From: Mesostigma viride | Taxonomy: Eukaryota > Streptophyta > Mesostigmatophyceae > Mesostigmatales > Mesostigmataceae | NCBI GenBank assembly: GCA_009746045.1 | Contig: RPFO01000076.1 | Location: forward strand, 272,501-336,500 | Reading direction: 5' to 3' | Length of the DNA stretch: 64,000 bases | Shown here: positions 55,102 through 64,000 of the stretch, one piece after another | How positions within the stretch are numbered: the first letter of the stretch is position 1 | Layout: each line of letters opens with the position of its first letter | Notes under the pieces: generated by a model | Database searches by the model: none | The model's input: only the letters and a program-made list of their open reading frames with translations | What the model was told of the DNA's origin: nothing | Translations under genes and position numbers: made by a program

Positions 55102-56834
55102 TCATGGCAAGGCGGCCTTGCACGTCTGCCTATTATGGCCATGTTGACGGCAGCGTCCGCACGTGACTGTGCGAACCTGTTTCCGAGTCAAGCCTTCCTC
55201 GCCAGCACTGAGGATGCGAGGGTTTTTCTTCGCACGCTTACACGGCCGGCCTCGTTGGGCAGTTGTCGCAGGGGGCGGAGCCCGTCCTTCGCAAGTCCCA
55301 CTGTCGACACGGGAGTGAGAGGTGCTGCCGCCGTGTACGCTGCGAGCATGGCTGCTGTAGTCAACACAGGCTCCACCAGGGTAATGGGCTCGACGTGAAG
55401 GACGCGTGCCAGCCTGCATGCGTGCTTGCATGGCACCCCGTAGATCTGCCACTCCCGGCACGTGCATGTCCGTGCGTCAAGGTCAACAGCATGATACTTG
55501 CCCTGCTGGCTGGCGCTGGCAACCTCTCCCTGCCTGTCATCATCGTTCTTGCGAAAGACGTGCAGTATTCCCCCCGCAGCGATGTTCTTGATTAGCTGCT
55601 CGGCAGGAGCTTCCTTTACGCTCCCAGCAGGCCGTGGAGGCAAACTGACCCCGTTGGCGTGTTGTTGTTGGCACCATGCACGCCTGCTGGCGATGTTGTC
55701 GAGCTCTCGCGATGCGAGGCGTTGGCACATGTACAGGACGGGGTAGAAGCGGAGGTCAAGCTGCTTGACCGCGCCGTTGAAGGATTCTGCGATGGTGCTC
55801 GCCACCCGCCCAAACTGCATGGCAGGCGTGAATGCCAAAGAGATCTGCTCTTGGGACACCGGGTTTTGCTGTGTGCCATGCAAAACATACTCACGCAACG
55901 CGTCAGCCTTGGCCGGCACACTACATTGGCGAACCATGTTGTCAAGTGCAGCTTCAAATCGTTCCTCGGTGGTCGCCTTGGCCACGGCCCAATACGCGTC
56001 TGCTGCTCTTTTCCCGTAATGGTGCTTGCTGATGTTCAGCGTCCGGTGCTTCGCACACACATGATTGTGCGCGTTGGGCAGTGCCTCCTTCACACTGGCA
56101 CACAAACCCTGGTCTGTAAACACTGGAAAATTGTCGGCGTTCAGTCCAGGGTAAACATCCTTGCAGTTATGCAGAAACCAGCTCCATTTCTCGTTGCTCT
56201 CTTCCCCTGGAACCCAGCCATACGGCAGTAGGTTTGTACATCCCCTGGCATCAGCTCCGGTGAGCGACAGCAAGCACCCTTGGTGTGTAGAGAAACAAGC
56301 AGCGCCATCAACATTGCAAAGTTGGGGGTGGTATTGAAAACTACGGACGTGTGGTCCTAGCGCCACAAAACAGCGGTGGAAACGCTCGCCACTATCATCA
56401 ACGTCACCATCGGTCGTCTCGACGATGACGACGGTGTCCGGGTCAGCACGCTTCATTGCTTCCGCCCATGGGCGAAACTCTTGAAATGCCACCACAGGGT
56501 CGCCGAAGCATAACACCCTCGCCTTCTCTCTAGCCCGCCACACGGTGTCGTATTCGAAGTCTGGCTCGCCAGGCAAAAAACCTTTAGCTGCAGTTTGCAG
56601 CACCTCTACATCCACATCATAGTCTGACCTGACGAGCCCACAAACAACATTACAGATATCAGTACTGAGATGTCCATGGGCACTAGGACTTCACCCTAGC
56701 TTCTTTCTCGCCAGGAGGGCAAGTGTGGCTGAGGTTAAGAACGTTCCCCATTACCCATTCGCCATCCGCGTTGCCATCTACAGCAGCTGCCACGTAAAAA
56801 TTGCACACGCCCGGGTCCTTGCAAATAGTTTCAA
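55102..56834 (-). pseudogene. Mutator-like (MULE) transposase, frameshifted at C terminus
   Basis: The long frame (56628-55188) has the MULE plan: CNVDGAACFSTHQGCLLSLT (first Asp), LLPYGWVPGEESNEKWSWFL, FTDQGLCASVKEALPNAHN (second Asp), TIAESFNGAVKQLDLRFYP (Glu) and a SWIM zinc finger CTCREWQIYGVPCKHAC. In a shifted frame (to 55102) follow RGRPCKRAKKN and a zinc knuckle CGRCRQHGHNRQTC, the usual MULE tail, so one frameshift lies near 55300. An upstream segment (56834-56695) reads ETICKDPGVCNFYVAAAVDG and NLSHTC, resembling the N-terminal MuDR DNA-binding finger. It is separated by a possible 66-bp GT/AG intron whose phase does not join cleanly. Confidence 0.85.
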
Positions 56835-59402
56835 CCTTCCTTAAGGGGAGGGGACACCCCTAAAGGGCACTTTTCTGGAAACCATACCTATGCATGTGCT
56901 AAAAATCCAATGATGATTGGGGACCATAAATATGAATAAAAAAAAAATTTCCAGCCACTTGGGGGGGGTACTAGCCCCCACCATACACCGGTAACATGCT
57001 AAAAATAGAAAAAGACGCTATTTTAGTCACATTTTTCCTAGGGCAGTGGGCAAACATATTGGGACCAAATCACATATTCCCATATAGTTCCCTGACTTTT
57101 GAGAAAGTCTGCCTAATTTTGAGCACAGAATCATCATGTTTAGACACATTGATGGATTTTCCCGCAAAAAGGGTACTTTTTTCCACCAAAAAAAATAAAT
57201 CAAATCATACACACATGGAATAGTGCCAAATCATATATTCCCAAATACTAGAGGTTGGGGGACATGCAGCCCCAAATTTTCAGGTCATTCTGACAAGCGC
57301 AGCCCTAGTTGATGGATATTCCTAGTTTGCCGCCTGTGATGACGCTGATGGAGGTTTTAGCTAGTATTTAACCACACTAACACCCCTTTATACATCCAAG
57401 CCAGGTGAAAACTGGCCAAACCACATGCTACCATCCTCTGCACATATGGTACCTCCTATGTTCAAGGTTTGACGACGTTCTGACAAGAACTGCCCAAGTT
57501 ACAACCATTCCAAGACGGCCACCCATGTAGACACTGCAAGGAAATTAGAGTAACCATTCAGCCACACTAGCACCTCCTTCTCCATCAAAGACACCTGCAA
57601 ACTGACCAAATCACACATAATTAACTCTTGCACGCTGACGGCAACGCATGCTCAATGTGGGGGGTCATTGTGACAAGAACTACCCAAGTTGATGGGTTTC
57701 CGATATGACCACCTGACAAGGCGCTAAGGACCACTCAGTAAGTTAGTAACCCCACAGTGCCACTTCATATGCCATCCAACATGCACCAAAACCATGCTGA
57801 GTATGTTTACAAAGTACAAAGGGGTGGCCACGCACCTCATACGTCTTCATCATCCCTCCAGCATGGCCAGCCTTGTAAATATGTGCATAGCCTTGACGAT
57901 GGTAGCCCTAACATGCCTAAGCAGCATTTCCTATGTTCTCCCAGGTTAGAGTGTAAGGTTGATGCAAACCAAGCTAATCAACACAACAACACCTCCTAAA
58001 CTGTCCTCCCCGGCATGGATGACAAACTGGGGCTATGGAGGGCAAGGAACCAAGTAGGAACATGGTATATATAGCTTGCATGCAGTCATGCATGTCAACC
58101 ATGGTTGGCTCAGCACATTGTAGTCTTGTCACATCATCATAACAAAGGAAAGCTCAGACAACCATTGGTGCCAGCTATCTACATGCAGCCACACAAATGC
58201 AATATCTCCAACATCATCTTCACTATAACACTTCCATCCCTGCACGATAAAATGCAAAGAAACCATTGGCGGCCCTTCAGCGCATGAGCGCTGTGATGCC
58301 GCTGCGGCCTGCGAAGAGAGGGTGCGTCACTCTCAAACAACAAGCGTCCATACGCACAACATCCTTGCCAGAACACGTTTTATGAAATGCCCTATACCTT
58401 CCCGAAGAGCTATAGGCTGCGACTGAAGCGGCCCTGATCACGACATCAACGAAAACAATATAAAGCTGCCAGGTATTCGACAACACAACGGCAAGCGACG
58501 GCGAGCTAGCTGGCAGAAACTGCCCCAAAAGAACGCAAAAAACCTCGAACGATGAGCTCAGAGAAGAAAGCGCTGATAGCAGATAACATTCACGACAAAT
58601 CTGTACCTTGCCCTCGTAAATCCCTCGCCCAGGCGTGCAACAACAGCCGTTCTTCCATGGACAGGTCAGACACGCACTGCGCAGGTCTGAACAATTACTT
58701 ACCGATAATGGCCGAAAATCTGGCGAAAAGCACCAGATCGGTTTAGAGTTCGATGCAACCGATATTAATGCCTGCTTCACGGTCAGAACGACGCGATTTT
58801 ACAGCCGCTATCATGAATTCTGTTTCATTCCGCGCGACCAAAAACTTCAGATTAACCCCCATGCCGATGGCATAAAAAAACAACAGCGATATTGTAAACC
58901 AGCTTATTTCCACCACAAACTAACATCATAAACTCATCGCCTTTTAGATTCGATTAAAATTTTTGCATTTCGCCTGCCCTAGTGTGGTAGTTTCGCCTGA
59001 ACGCAGTCGCCATGGCCACTTCCGCAAGGGGTGCTCGCACCGTGCACGTGAAATTTGTGACCTTCGGTTCCGGCGCGAATTTTTTGGCGCCAAAAAATTC
59101 GGGGGTGTCCCGTCCCCTTAAGTTGTTCGTCTTGAACTTGAAATTCCTGCCTGCTACAGAGCACAAAGACTTAACCTGGTAGATAAAGTTATCTTTGCTA
59201 GGGAACCTACTGCCGCCCACTAACAATGCGGCGGCAGGCCTAGCCGCCATGTCCCGCAATCCCTTTCGGCTTTCCCGGCAGGTTCTCCACTAATTCGCGT
59301 TCATGGTGCAAATTCAATTACCACGCAACGCGATTTAAATTACCTACGCACGGCGCAGCTGAGCTCGCGCGCAGTCGGCGCTCTGGCCAGATCTAGGCGG
59401 GG
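56835..59402. other. MULE interior between transposase and right repeat
   Basis: No gene I can support. It includes A/T-rich non-coding DNA, a segment near 56950-57220 related to 47340-47520 (inverted), and scattered short frames without motifs. Confidence 0.4.
59077..59100. promoter_or_regulatory. Perfect 24-bp palindrome with E2F-type core
   Basis: Two-fold symmetric around GGC/GCC: core TTTTTTGGCGCCAAAAAA flanked by GAA and TTC. TTTGGCGC is the E2F/DP consensus. Resembles 38621-38649. It may regulate a lost gene or be a replication-linked motif; function not shown. Confidence 0.45.
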
Positions 59403-59585
59403 CGTGACGGAAACAGGAATCTGACCAAACGAATCAGATTTTGATCGGAAAAACCGCTGTCTGACCATGGTCTGACGCATCGAACTAAGAATCCCGACTG
59501 ATCTGCAATAAAAAACACCTGTCTGCAATTAGTGAAACTAATCTGCAATTACCGGGCCCCAACTTTACTAATCTGCAATTTTCTC
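59403..59585 (-). repeat. Right inverted repeat of the MULE
   Basis: Inverted partner of 48601-48783, differing at only a few positions, with the same four ATTGCAGA words. Confidence 0.92.
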
Positions 59586-60314
59586 AAAAAATGGGTCATT
59601 GGCCGGCGCGACGCGATACTGGCACGGCACGGCGCTGGATAGTGGATAGCTGAAGCCTTGTAGTGGTGGCAGACGGCAGCATACTTCCGTGCCTAGGGGC
59701 AGCACCATCTTGCGGGCACCCCCCCCCCCTCTACTGTGGTACCTGCCAAAATTTTGACTGCAGATTTGGGTTCAGCTCGCCAAGTGCTACTGTATCAGTT
59801 TGTCCGTCAAACCGTTTCAAAATTCCGACCATACAGGGAGCTAGCAGAAATCCAAGTGTTTTGTTGTAAAAAACCCATATCGGCCCGGCACCCTACTGTA
59901 CCTACCTACCCTTTAAGTTAACGGTTTTTGAGGCCCTGTAACTTCTAACCTAGAGACCCCCTGGGGTTGTGACCAGTGGCAAACATGCTTGTTTTCGCGA
60001 GATCTACTCGAATCCAGCGTCGTGTAAATTTTCTTGTTTTTGGACACCCCCCCTGGGGCGCCGGTGGTATTTCACTTCCCGTGTCAAAACATTGGATATC
60101 GTGCAATCATTAATGGATATGCTTAGGCCCGGTCTACATTTGAGGCTACATTTGAGGCTCCGGGCTACATTTGAGGCTCGCCCTCCAATGCGATCGTAAT
60201 TCGGCATTCTGTAGCTGCTGGTGGATGGCGTCAAGAGCATCCGGCGCAACACATGCGACAGTAATTGGAGGTTTCATGCGTGAACCAACAGGCGCGGATG
60301 CCTAAGTCTACCAG
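59586..60314 (+). promoter_or_regulatory. Upstream region of the DPH4-like gene
   Basis: No gene. It contains a short triple repeat of GCTACATTTGAGGCT at about 60131-60178. It must hold the promoter and 5' UTR of the following gene; no TATA box is evident. Confidence 0.35.
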
Positions 60315-60821
60315 ATGGGCAGCAGGAATGCCGGGGCGGACGGGCCTTCCCATTACGATGTCTTAGACGCTCCTGAGGACTCCAGCGTTGACGTTCTTCG
60401 CCGCAGCTACCGTGCAAAGGTGCTCGAGTTGCACCCAGACAGGCGAGCCCAAGACGAGCAAGGGTCCGACGATCTCAATGCTGGCTTCCACCGCGTGCAG
60501 CTAGCGTGGGACGTGCTGTGCGACCCCGCGTCACGCCTTGCATACGACAGGCAGCTGCGTGCCAAGCGCAATAAGGAGGAAGCGGCCTATTCCCTGGCCG
60601 ACCATGTCGAGCTGGACGACATGTCGAATTACGAGGTAGATGGCCAGGTTATGCACAGCCACCCCTGCCGTTGCAGCGGCAGATTCGAGTTGCCGCAGGA
60701 GGAGCTGGGTGCTGCCCATTTGCAAGCTGCGGCCCACGAGGAGTGCATGATGGCGGTCCCTTGTGACTCGTGCTCGCTCCACCTGGCGGTCCATTTTAAG
60801 GGCGTGCCTAGACTTTCCTAA
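60315..60821 (+). CDS. DPH4: Diphthamide biosynthesis protein 4-like (J domain + CSL zinc finger)
   Basis: A 168-residue intronless gene, start ATG at 60315. Residues 12-80 form a J domain with the HPD motif at 40-42 and the usual end WDVLCDPASRLAYDRQL. Residues about 100-158 are a CSL-type zinc finger with C118-x-C120 (CRCSGRFEL) and C150-xx-C153 (CDSCSL). This two-domain order defines DPH4 (animal DNAJC24), which supplies iron/electrons for the first step of diphthamide formation on elongation factor 2 and can stimulate Hsp70. The length fits the family (about 150-175). It lies alone between the MULE end and LINE-derived elements. DPH3-like proteins share the CSL finger but lack the J domain. 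Confidence 0.9.
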   Translation: MGSRNAGADGPSHYDVLDAPEDSSVDVLRRSYRAKVLELHPDRRAQDEQGSDDLNAGFHRVQLAWDVLCDPASRLAYDRQLRAKRNKEEAAYSLADHVELDDMSNYEVDGQVMHSHPCRCSGRFELPQEELGAAHLQAAAHEECMMAVPCDSCSLHLAVHFKGVPRLS

Positions 60822-61864
60822 CGATTCATACTTGATTCATAATCAGGTGCTCTAATCGGGAGCATGTCGTTGCAATGGGCAGAATGATCCCATGGGGACT
60901 TGCTACCATGTCGGCCACATAGTACGTGCAACGCCCGTCAGAAAGGGATTGCCGTGTGAAGCGGTAGCGCGAATCTTCCCCATCAACAGTGACTGCGCAC
61001 AGTCAATTCATCAAGATAGTTTAACAATAAGCTGTTTTCATGACCTCGGCTGTGTGGGAGGGAGCTATTCCTGGATGGCAGTCCTTTTCCCAATAGCTGG
61101 TTCAAGGCAGTGTACCAATGAGTTTTGCATACGCCAGGCCAAGAATAGGGTGTGCCCAGGTAGCACCGGAACCGTGCATGCTTCGTGCACGATTACACAG
61201 GAGGCATCACAGGCGTCATATGCAGTACGCGCCATGTGTCTGGTATTGAAACACAAGTGCGCTGGTATCTATGATGTTGCCGGGATGAGCTAGGCCCCCC
61301 TGGCAGTGGAACGCAGGTTGCGCCCTGTGTTAGTAGGTCAGGACCGATTCCTTAACCCGTTTTTTTTTTTTTTTTTGAACGCGATATATTGCGTTGTGAG
61401 CTATTTATAGAACACGTCATAACATCTAGGGAAATTTTTATTTCATTGTCATGTGTATACTTTCCTGAAAGCCCATAAATCAAAGGATTTTTTTAGCTAC
61501 TCAGACCTACAAAATCCTAATTCATTAGAGAGATACACTGGTTTGAATACAGGGGGGTCTGACCATGACCGCGATTTGTTGACCCTAGGTCACAAAATTC
61601 AATTCAATTCAATTATAATATGACTCCGTTGGGAGATCATGTAGCACGTATTCCCTTGCTGGATGGATGGAGGTGGGCGAAGCCGCGAGACCGAACTAAG
61701 CTAACTCTAAGCTAATCTAGAAAGAAAACCCGAACTACTCTAGTCAGCAAAGCGCCCCATCCTTCTGGGGGGAGGGGGCTTGCCCGCAGGGGCCGGCGTG
61801 TGAGCCTGGAGTCACAAGTCATGTGCTTATTCACAAATGGCTCATGAAAAACATCTGGCCTCTT
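60822..61864. other. 3' flank of DPH4 and degenerate repeats
   Basis: The first 500 bases are probably 3' UTR or flank; a 133-codon frame there (60892-61293) has no recognisable motif. A poly-T run lies at about 61351-61372. From 61600 a degenerate repeat resembles 54590-54760 (inverted) with an ACTCCGTTGGGAG hairpin and AATTCAATTC tail. Confidence 0.45.
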
Positions 61865-61875
61865 GCAAGAGCTAT
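61865..61875. repeat. Target-site duplication, left copy (GCAAGAGCTAT)
   Basis: Matches 63174-63184 exactly; flanks the complete ORF1-only insertion. Confidence 0.9.
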
Positions 61876-63173
61876 TAATTAATTAATTAATTATCAACAT
61901 CACTCCGTTGGGAGTAGATGTAGCACATAGCCCTGAGAAGGGGCAGATGGCTTTTAATACATTCTAGGCTACTTCATGCAAGGGTGGGAATGTAAGCTAC
62001 CCCTGCTCTAGGTGCACCAGGGCACCCGCACCCTCATGGTCTATCACGCTATGCCCGGGTAAGGGGGGAGCATGCCTGTGAGGGGGAAGATCATCATGGC
62101 TATACAAAAACTAGAGCGTGGCATCTCAGCAGAGAGCAGCTCTCTGCATGGGCACAGCATTACTAAATAAAACTAGGCATCGTCTGGAGTGTGGCTCATC
62201 ATAGGCACACATGTACATGACTAAAAAGGCTAGGCCTCAGCTGGTATAGTGCCTGTAGTAGGCGGGCATGTACAAGGCCACTGTCTAACTATTCTACACT
62301 ACTGCTGTATTCCCCTAGGCTGGGGCTGGAGTTGCTGGGGCCGCGGTGGTCGAGGGGGTCGCTTGCCAGGGCTTGTGGCCGACGTAGATGGCCGCCCCCT
62401 TCCAGTACACCGGCTGGCCCGCCTTGGTCTGCCGGAGCTGGAGGTAGGTCGGCCATAGCTCCCGTCGCCGTTGTTGCTGTGCCAGGGTCAAGTCGTCGTC
62501 AAGGGTGAAGAGAGTCTTCTCGAGCCGCTTGCGGCGTCTGAGAAAAGAAATCTTGTCCGCCGGGGTCTTAAAGGTGAGAAGGAGCGGGGGCGGCCCGGCC
62601 TTACCCCGCGCGCGGGGAAGGCGGTGGGCGGCCAGCTCGATCTCACCAGTAAGGCCCATGCGATCAAGGATTTCTCTCTCAAAAGCACGCGCAAGCTTCT
62701 CGGAATTCTCACCTTCCTCCATCTTGAGATTCTTGACAATGACGTTGAGGCTGCGCTTGGCGAGCTCGGCCTCCTCGCGGAGGTCAAGCGTCTGCCGCTG
62801 GAGCTGGGCTGCGACGGCGGAGGTGGTGGAGGTGGTATGTTGCTTAAGCATGTCCGCCCAGGTCGTGATGGGAGGAGCATCGCCGGCCAGGCCAGCCGGG
62901 GCTGGCATGGCGGCAATGTCCTTCACTGCCTGGGCGGTGAGGCCTGCTGTGTTCTGCAAGACCTCGATAGCGATTGCATTATCCTTGAGGCGCTGGTCGA
63001 TGTCGCGGAGCTGGGCGGTGATGGAGTCGGTGGAGGCGGAGGGGGGGGGGGGTGGAGGCGAGGAGGGTGGCGGTGGCGGTGGGGATGGTGGGAAGCTCAG
63101 CAGCCAGCGTGCCGCCAAGTGCCGCCACATCTGCGGCAAGAGGGGTCACGTGCTGCTCGAAAGCTTCCTTGAG
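61876..63173 (-). mobile_element. ORF1-only LINE-derived element, copy 4 (longest, with TSD)
   Basis: A 1298-bp minus-strand insertion with 11-bp target-site duplications. It holds a short leader, ORF1, about 440 bases of 3' UTR, hairpin ACTCCCAACGGAGT and an AATTAATT tail. There is no reverse transcriptase, so mobilisation must be supplied in trans. Confidence 0.9.
62315..63130 (-). CDS. LINE ORF1 protein (L1 ORF1p-like)
   Basis: 271 codons from the ATG at 63130 (homologous frame open slightly upstream). N terminus Pro-rich; then a helical region (DSITAQLRDIDQRLKDNAIA to LDLREEAELAKRSL) fit for a coiled coil; then an RRM-like part (LNVIVKNLKMEEGENSEKLA, ILDRMGL, LLLTFKTPADKISFLRRRK); then the C-terminal DLTLAQQQRRRELWPTYLQL and VYWKGAAIYVGHKPWQ. 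This order matches L1-type ORF1 nucleic-acid chaperones. It is the only intact copy of four in the window and the element has recognisable target-site duplications, so it may be young. Confidence 0.8.
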   Translation of the reverse strand: MWRHLAARWLLSFPPSPPPPPPSSPPPPPPSASTDSITAQLRDIDQRLKDNAIAIEVLQNTAGLTAQAVKDIAAMPAPAGLAGDAPPITTWADMLKQHTTSTTSAVAAQLQRQTLDLREEAELAKRSLNVIVKNLKMEEGENSEKLARAFEREILDRMGLTGEIELAAHRLPRARGKAGPPPLLLTFKTPADKISFLRRRKRLEKTLFTLDDDLTLAQQQRRRELWPTYLQLRQTKAGQPVYWKGAAIYVGHKPWQATPSTTAAPATPAPA

Positions 63174-63184
63174 GCAAGAGCTAT
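63174..63184. repeat. Target-site duplication, right copy (GCAAGAGCTAT)
   Basis: Right flank of ORF1-only copy 4. Confidence 0.9.
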
Positions 63185-63412
63185 GGGCAACATATGCAGG
63201 CTCTGTGGAACAAAACTCAGGCCCAGGGGGCCACTGGAGCTATTTTTCTTTAGCATCACAAACACAACGTAGTACAACGCAGTGGGAAAAACAAGAGCCC
63301 TTCACAACATGACGCAACGACACGAGCCCCATAAACGGGCCGTAATGAGCTAGGAGGGTCAAAACGTTGAAAATAGGTGTTGTATAAGTTATACATCATC
63401 AAACATGCATCA
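63185..63412. other. Short spacer, nothing recognised
   Basis: 228 bases between ORF1-only copy 4 and the LINE RT fragment; no coding or repeat signal seen. Confidence 0.5.
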
Positions 63413-64000
63413 AACCCCGCCATCCTGATCTTCGTCGACTTCATCAAGGCTTTTGATTCTGTCCTCTGGGCCACTCTCTGGGCTGTCCTTGCTCGCGCTC
63501 GCGTCCCCACTCCCCTGATAACCGTCATCCGCACGCTGTATCAGGGGTCGACCACTTCGGTGCGCACGCAACACGCGGCTTTCCCCCGCCATGTCCACTG
63601 CAGACCGGCGTCTGGCAGGGTTGCGTCCTGTCGCCGTACCTGTTTATTATTGTAGTGGATTATGGCATGCGCCAGGCACGTGCTCGCTTTGCTACCATTA
63701 CTGGCCATGCCCCTGGCCTAGTGATCACGAACAAGCTTGGGAAAGGGGGGCCGACCAACAGGCAGAATTTACTAGCTGACCTCATTTATGCCGACGACAT
63801 CACGCTCATCGAGAAGCCGGAGTCTGCCCAACTTTGGCTGGACTGCCTGGCGCTCGAGGCTCGGGCGGTTGGTCTGGATATCAGCCCCAAAACGGAGGCC
63901 CTGGCCCTCGGCATGGCAGTGTCGCCCACACTCCGCCTCTTAGACGACACCGAGGTCAACTACCCTACTTCCGGCCGCTTCAAGCTGCTCGGCAGTTGGC
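63413..64000 (+). pseudogene. LINE reverse transcriptase fragment, runs off right edge
   Basis: A plus-strand copy of the RT at 51656-53460, beginning inside the palm: NPAILIFVDFIKAFDSVLW (motif A). A frameshift at about 63570-63590 follows, then GVWQGCVLSPYLF (motif B), LIYADDITLI (motif C) and SPKTEALALGMA, continuing to the window edge. Similarity to the first LINE is high, so both belong to one family. The start is an abrupt truncation at about 63413. Confidence 0.9.

Larger units (their letters stand above)
48601..59585 (-). mobile_element. Large Mutator-like element (MULE), about 11 kb
   Basis: Inverted repeats of about 183 bp (48601-48783 and 59403-59585) enclose a MULE-type transposase remnant on the minus strand. 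A LINE and a (CCAT)n array are nested inside. No 9-bp target-site duplication could be recognised at the ends, so the exact boundaries are uncertain. Confidence 0.6.

Noticed and set aside
58277..58780. 167-codon minus ORF with several hydrophobic stretches
   Set aside because: No family recognised, inside the MULE, overlapping frames on the other strand equally open.
60892..61293. 133-codon ORF after DPH4
   Set aside because: No recognisable motif, low-complexity-free but unsupported; more likely 3' UTR or flank.

Overview
The window reads as nuclear DNA of a chlorophyte green alga, probably volvocalean. The evidence is a plant-type mismatch-repair gene split into 20 short exons with GT/AG introns, dense minisatellites in introns, a DIRS-type retrotransposon with split direct repeats, APE-type LINEs, copia remnants and a Mutator-like element. 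The assignment is inference; no species-diagnostic locus is present.

Only two host genes are convincing. (1) A PMS1-type MutL homologue (animal Pms2) on the minus strand, 14209-37488. All 20 exons, from the start codon to the stop, can be joined in phase from conserved motifs, except for one suspected single-base indel in the long linker exon. (2) A compact intronless DPH4-like J-domain/CSL zinc-finger gene, plus strand, 60315-60821.

Layout. 1-4262: decayed LTR-retrotransposon pieces (gag-like ORFs, an LTR-like segment, copia RNase H), all minus. 4869-9500: degenerate DIRS element (gag, RT-RNase H, tyrosine recombinase, split direct repeats), plus. 9617-12260: an unclassified minus-strand element with an RNase H1-N/viroplasmin-like domain, interrupted by a LINE-derived insertion. 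10700-13830: three nested ORF1-only LINE derivatives, two with clear target-site duplications. 14209-37488: the PMS1 gene; its introns carry minisatellites, microsatellites, a TA-flanked MITE and a duplicated non-coding element. 37936-48047: a 10-kb nested palindrome, with terminal inverted repeats, 2.2-kb inverted arms and a centre holding three identical 326-bp units separated by 76-bp perfect palindromes. 48601-59585: a large Mutator-like element with 183-bp inverted repeats and a damaged transposase, itself carrying a LINE and a (CCAT)n array. 60315-60821: DPH4. 61876-63173: a fourth ORF1-only element with 11-bp target-site duplication. 63413-64000: a second LINE RT fragment running off the right edge.

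Most notable. Many introns of the mismatch-repair gene contain tandem copies of the adjacent exon end plus its splice donor. In one intron the 39-bp unit keeps reading phase, giving six interchangeable in-frame donors. A family of ORF1-only retroelements ends in a small hairpin plus a (TTAA)n tail, and copies only about 60 bp long were still inserted with 13-bp target-site duplications.
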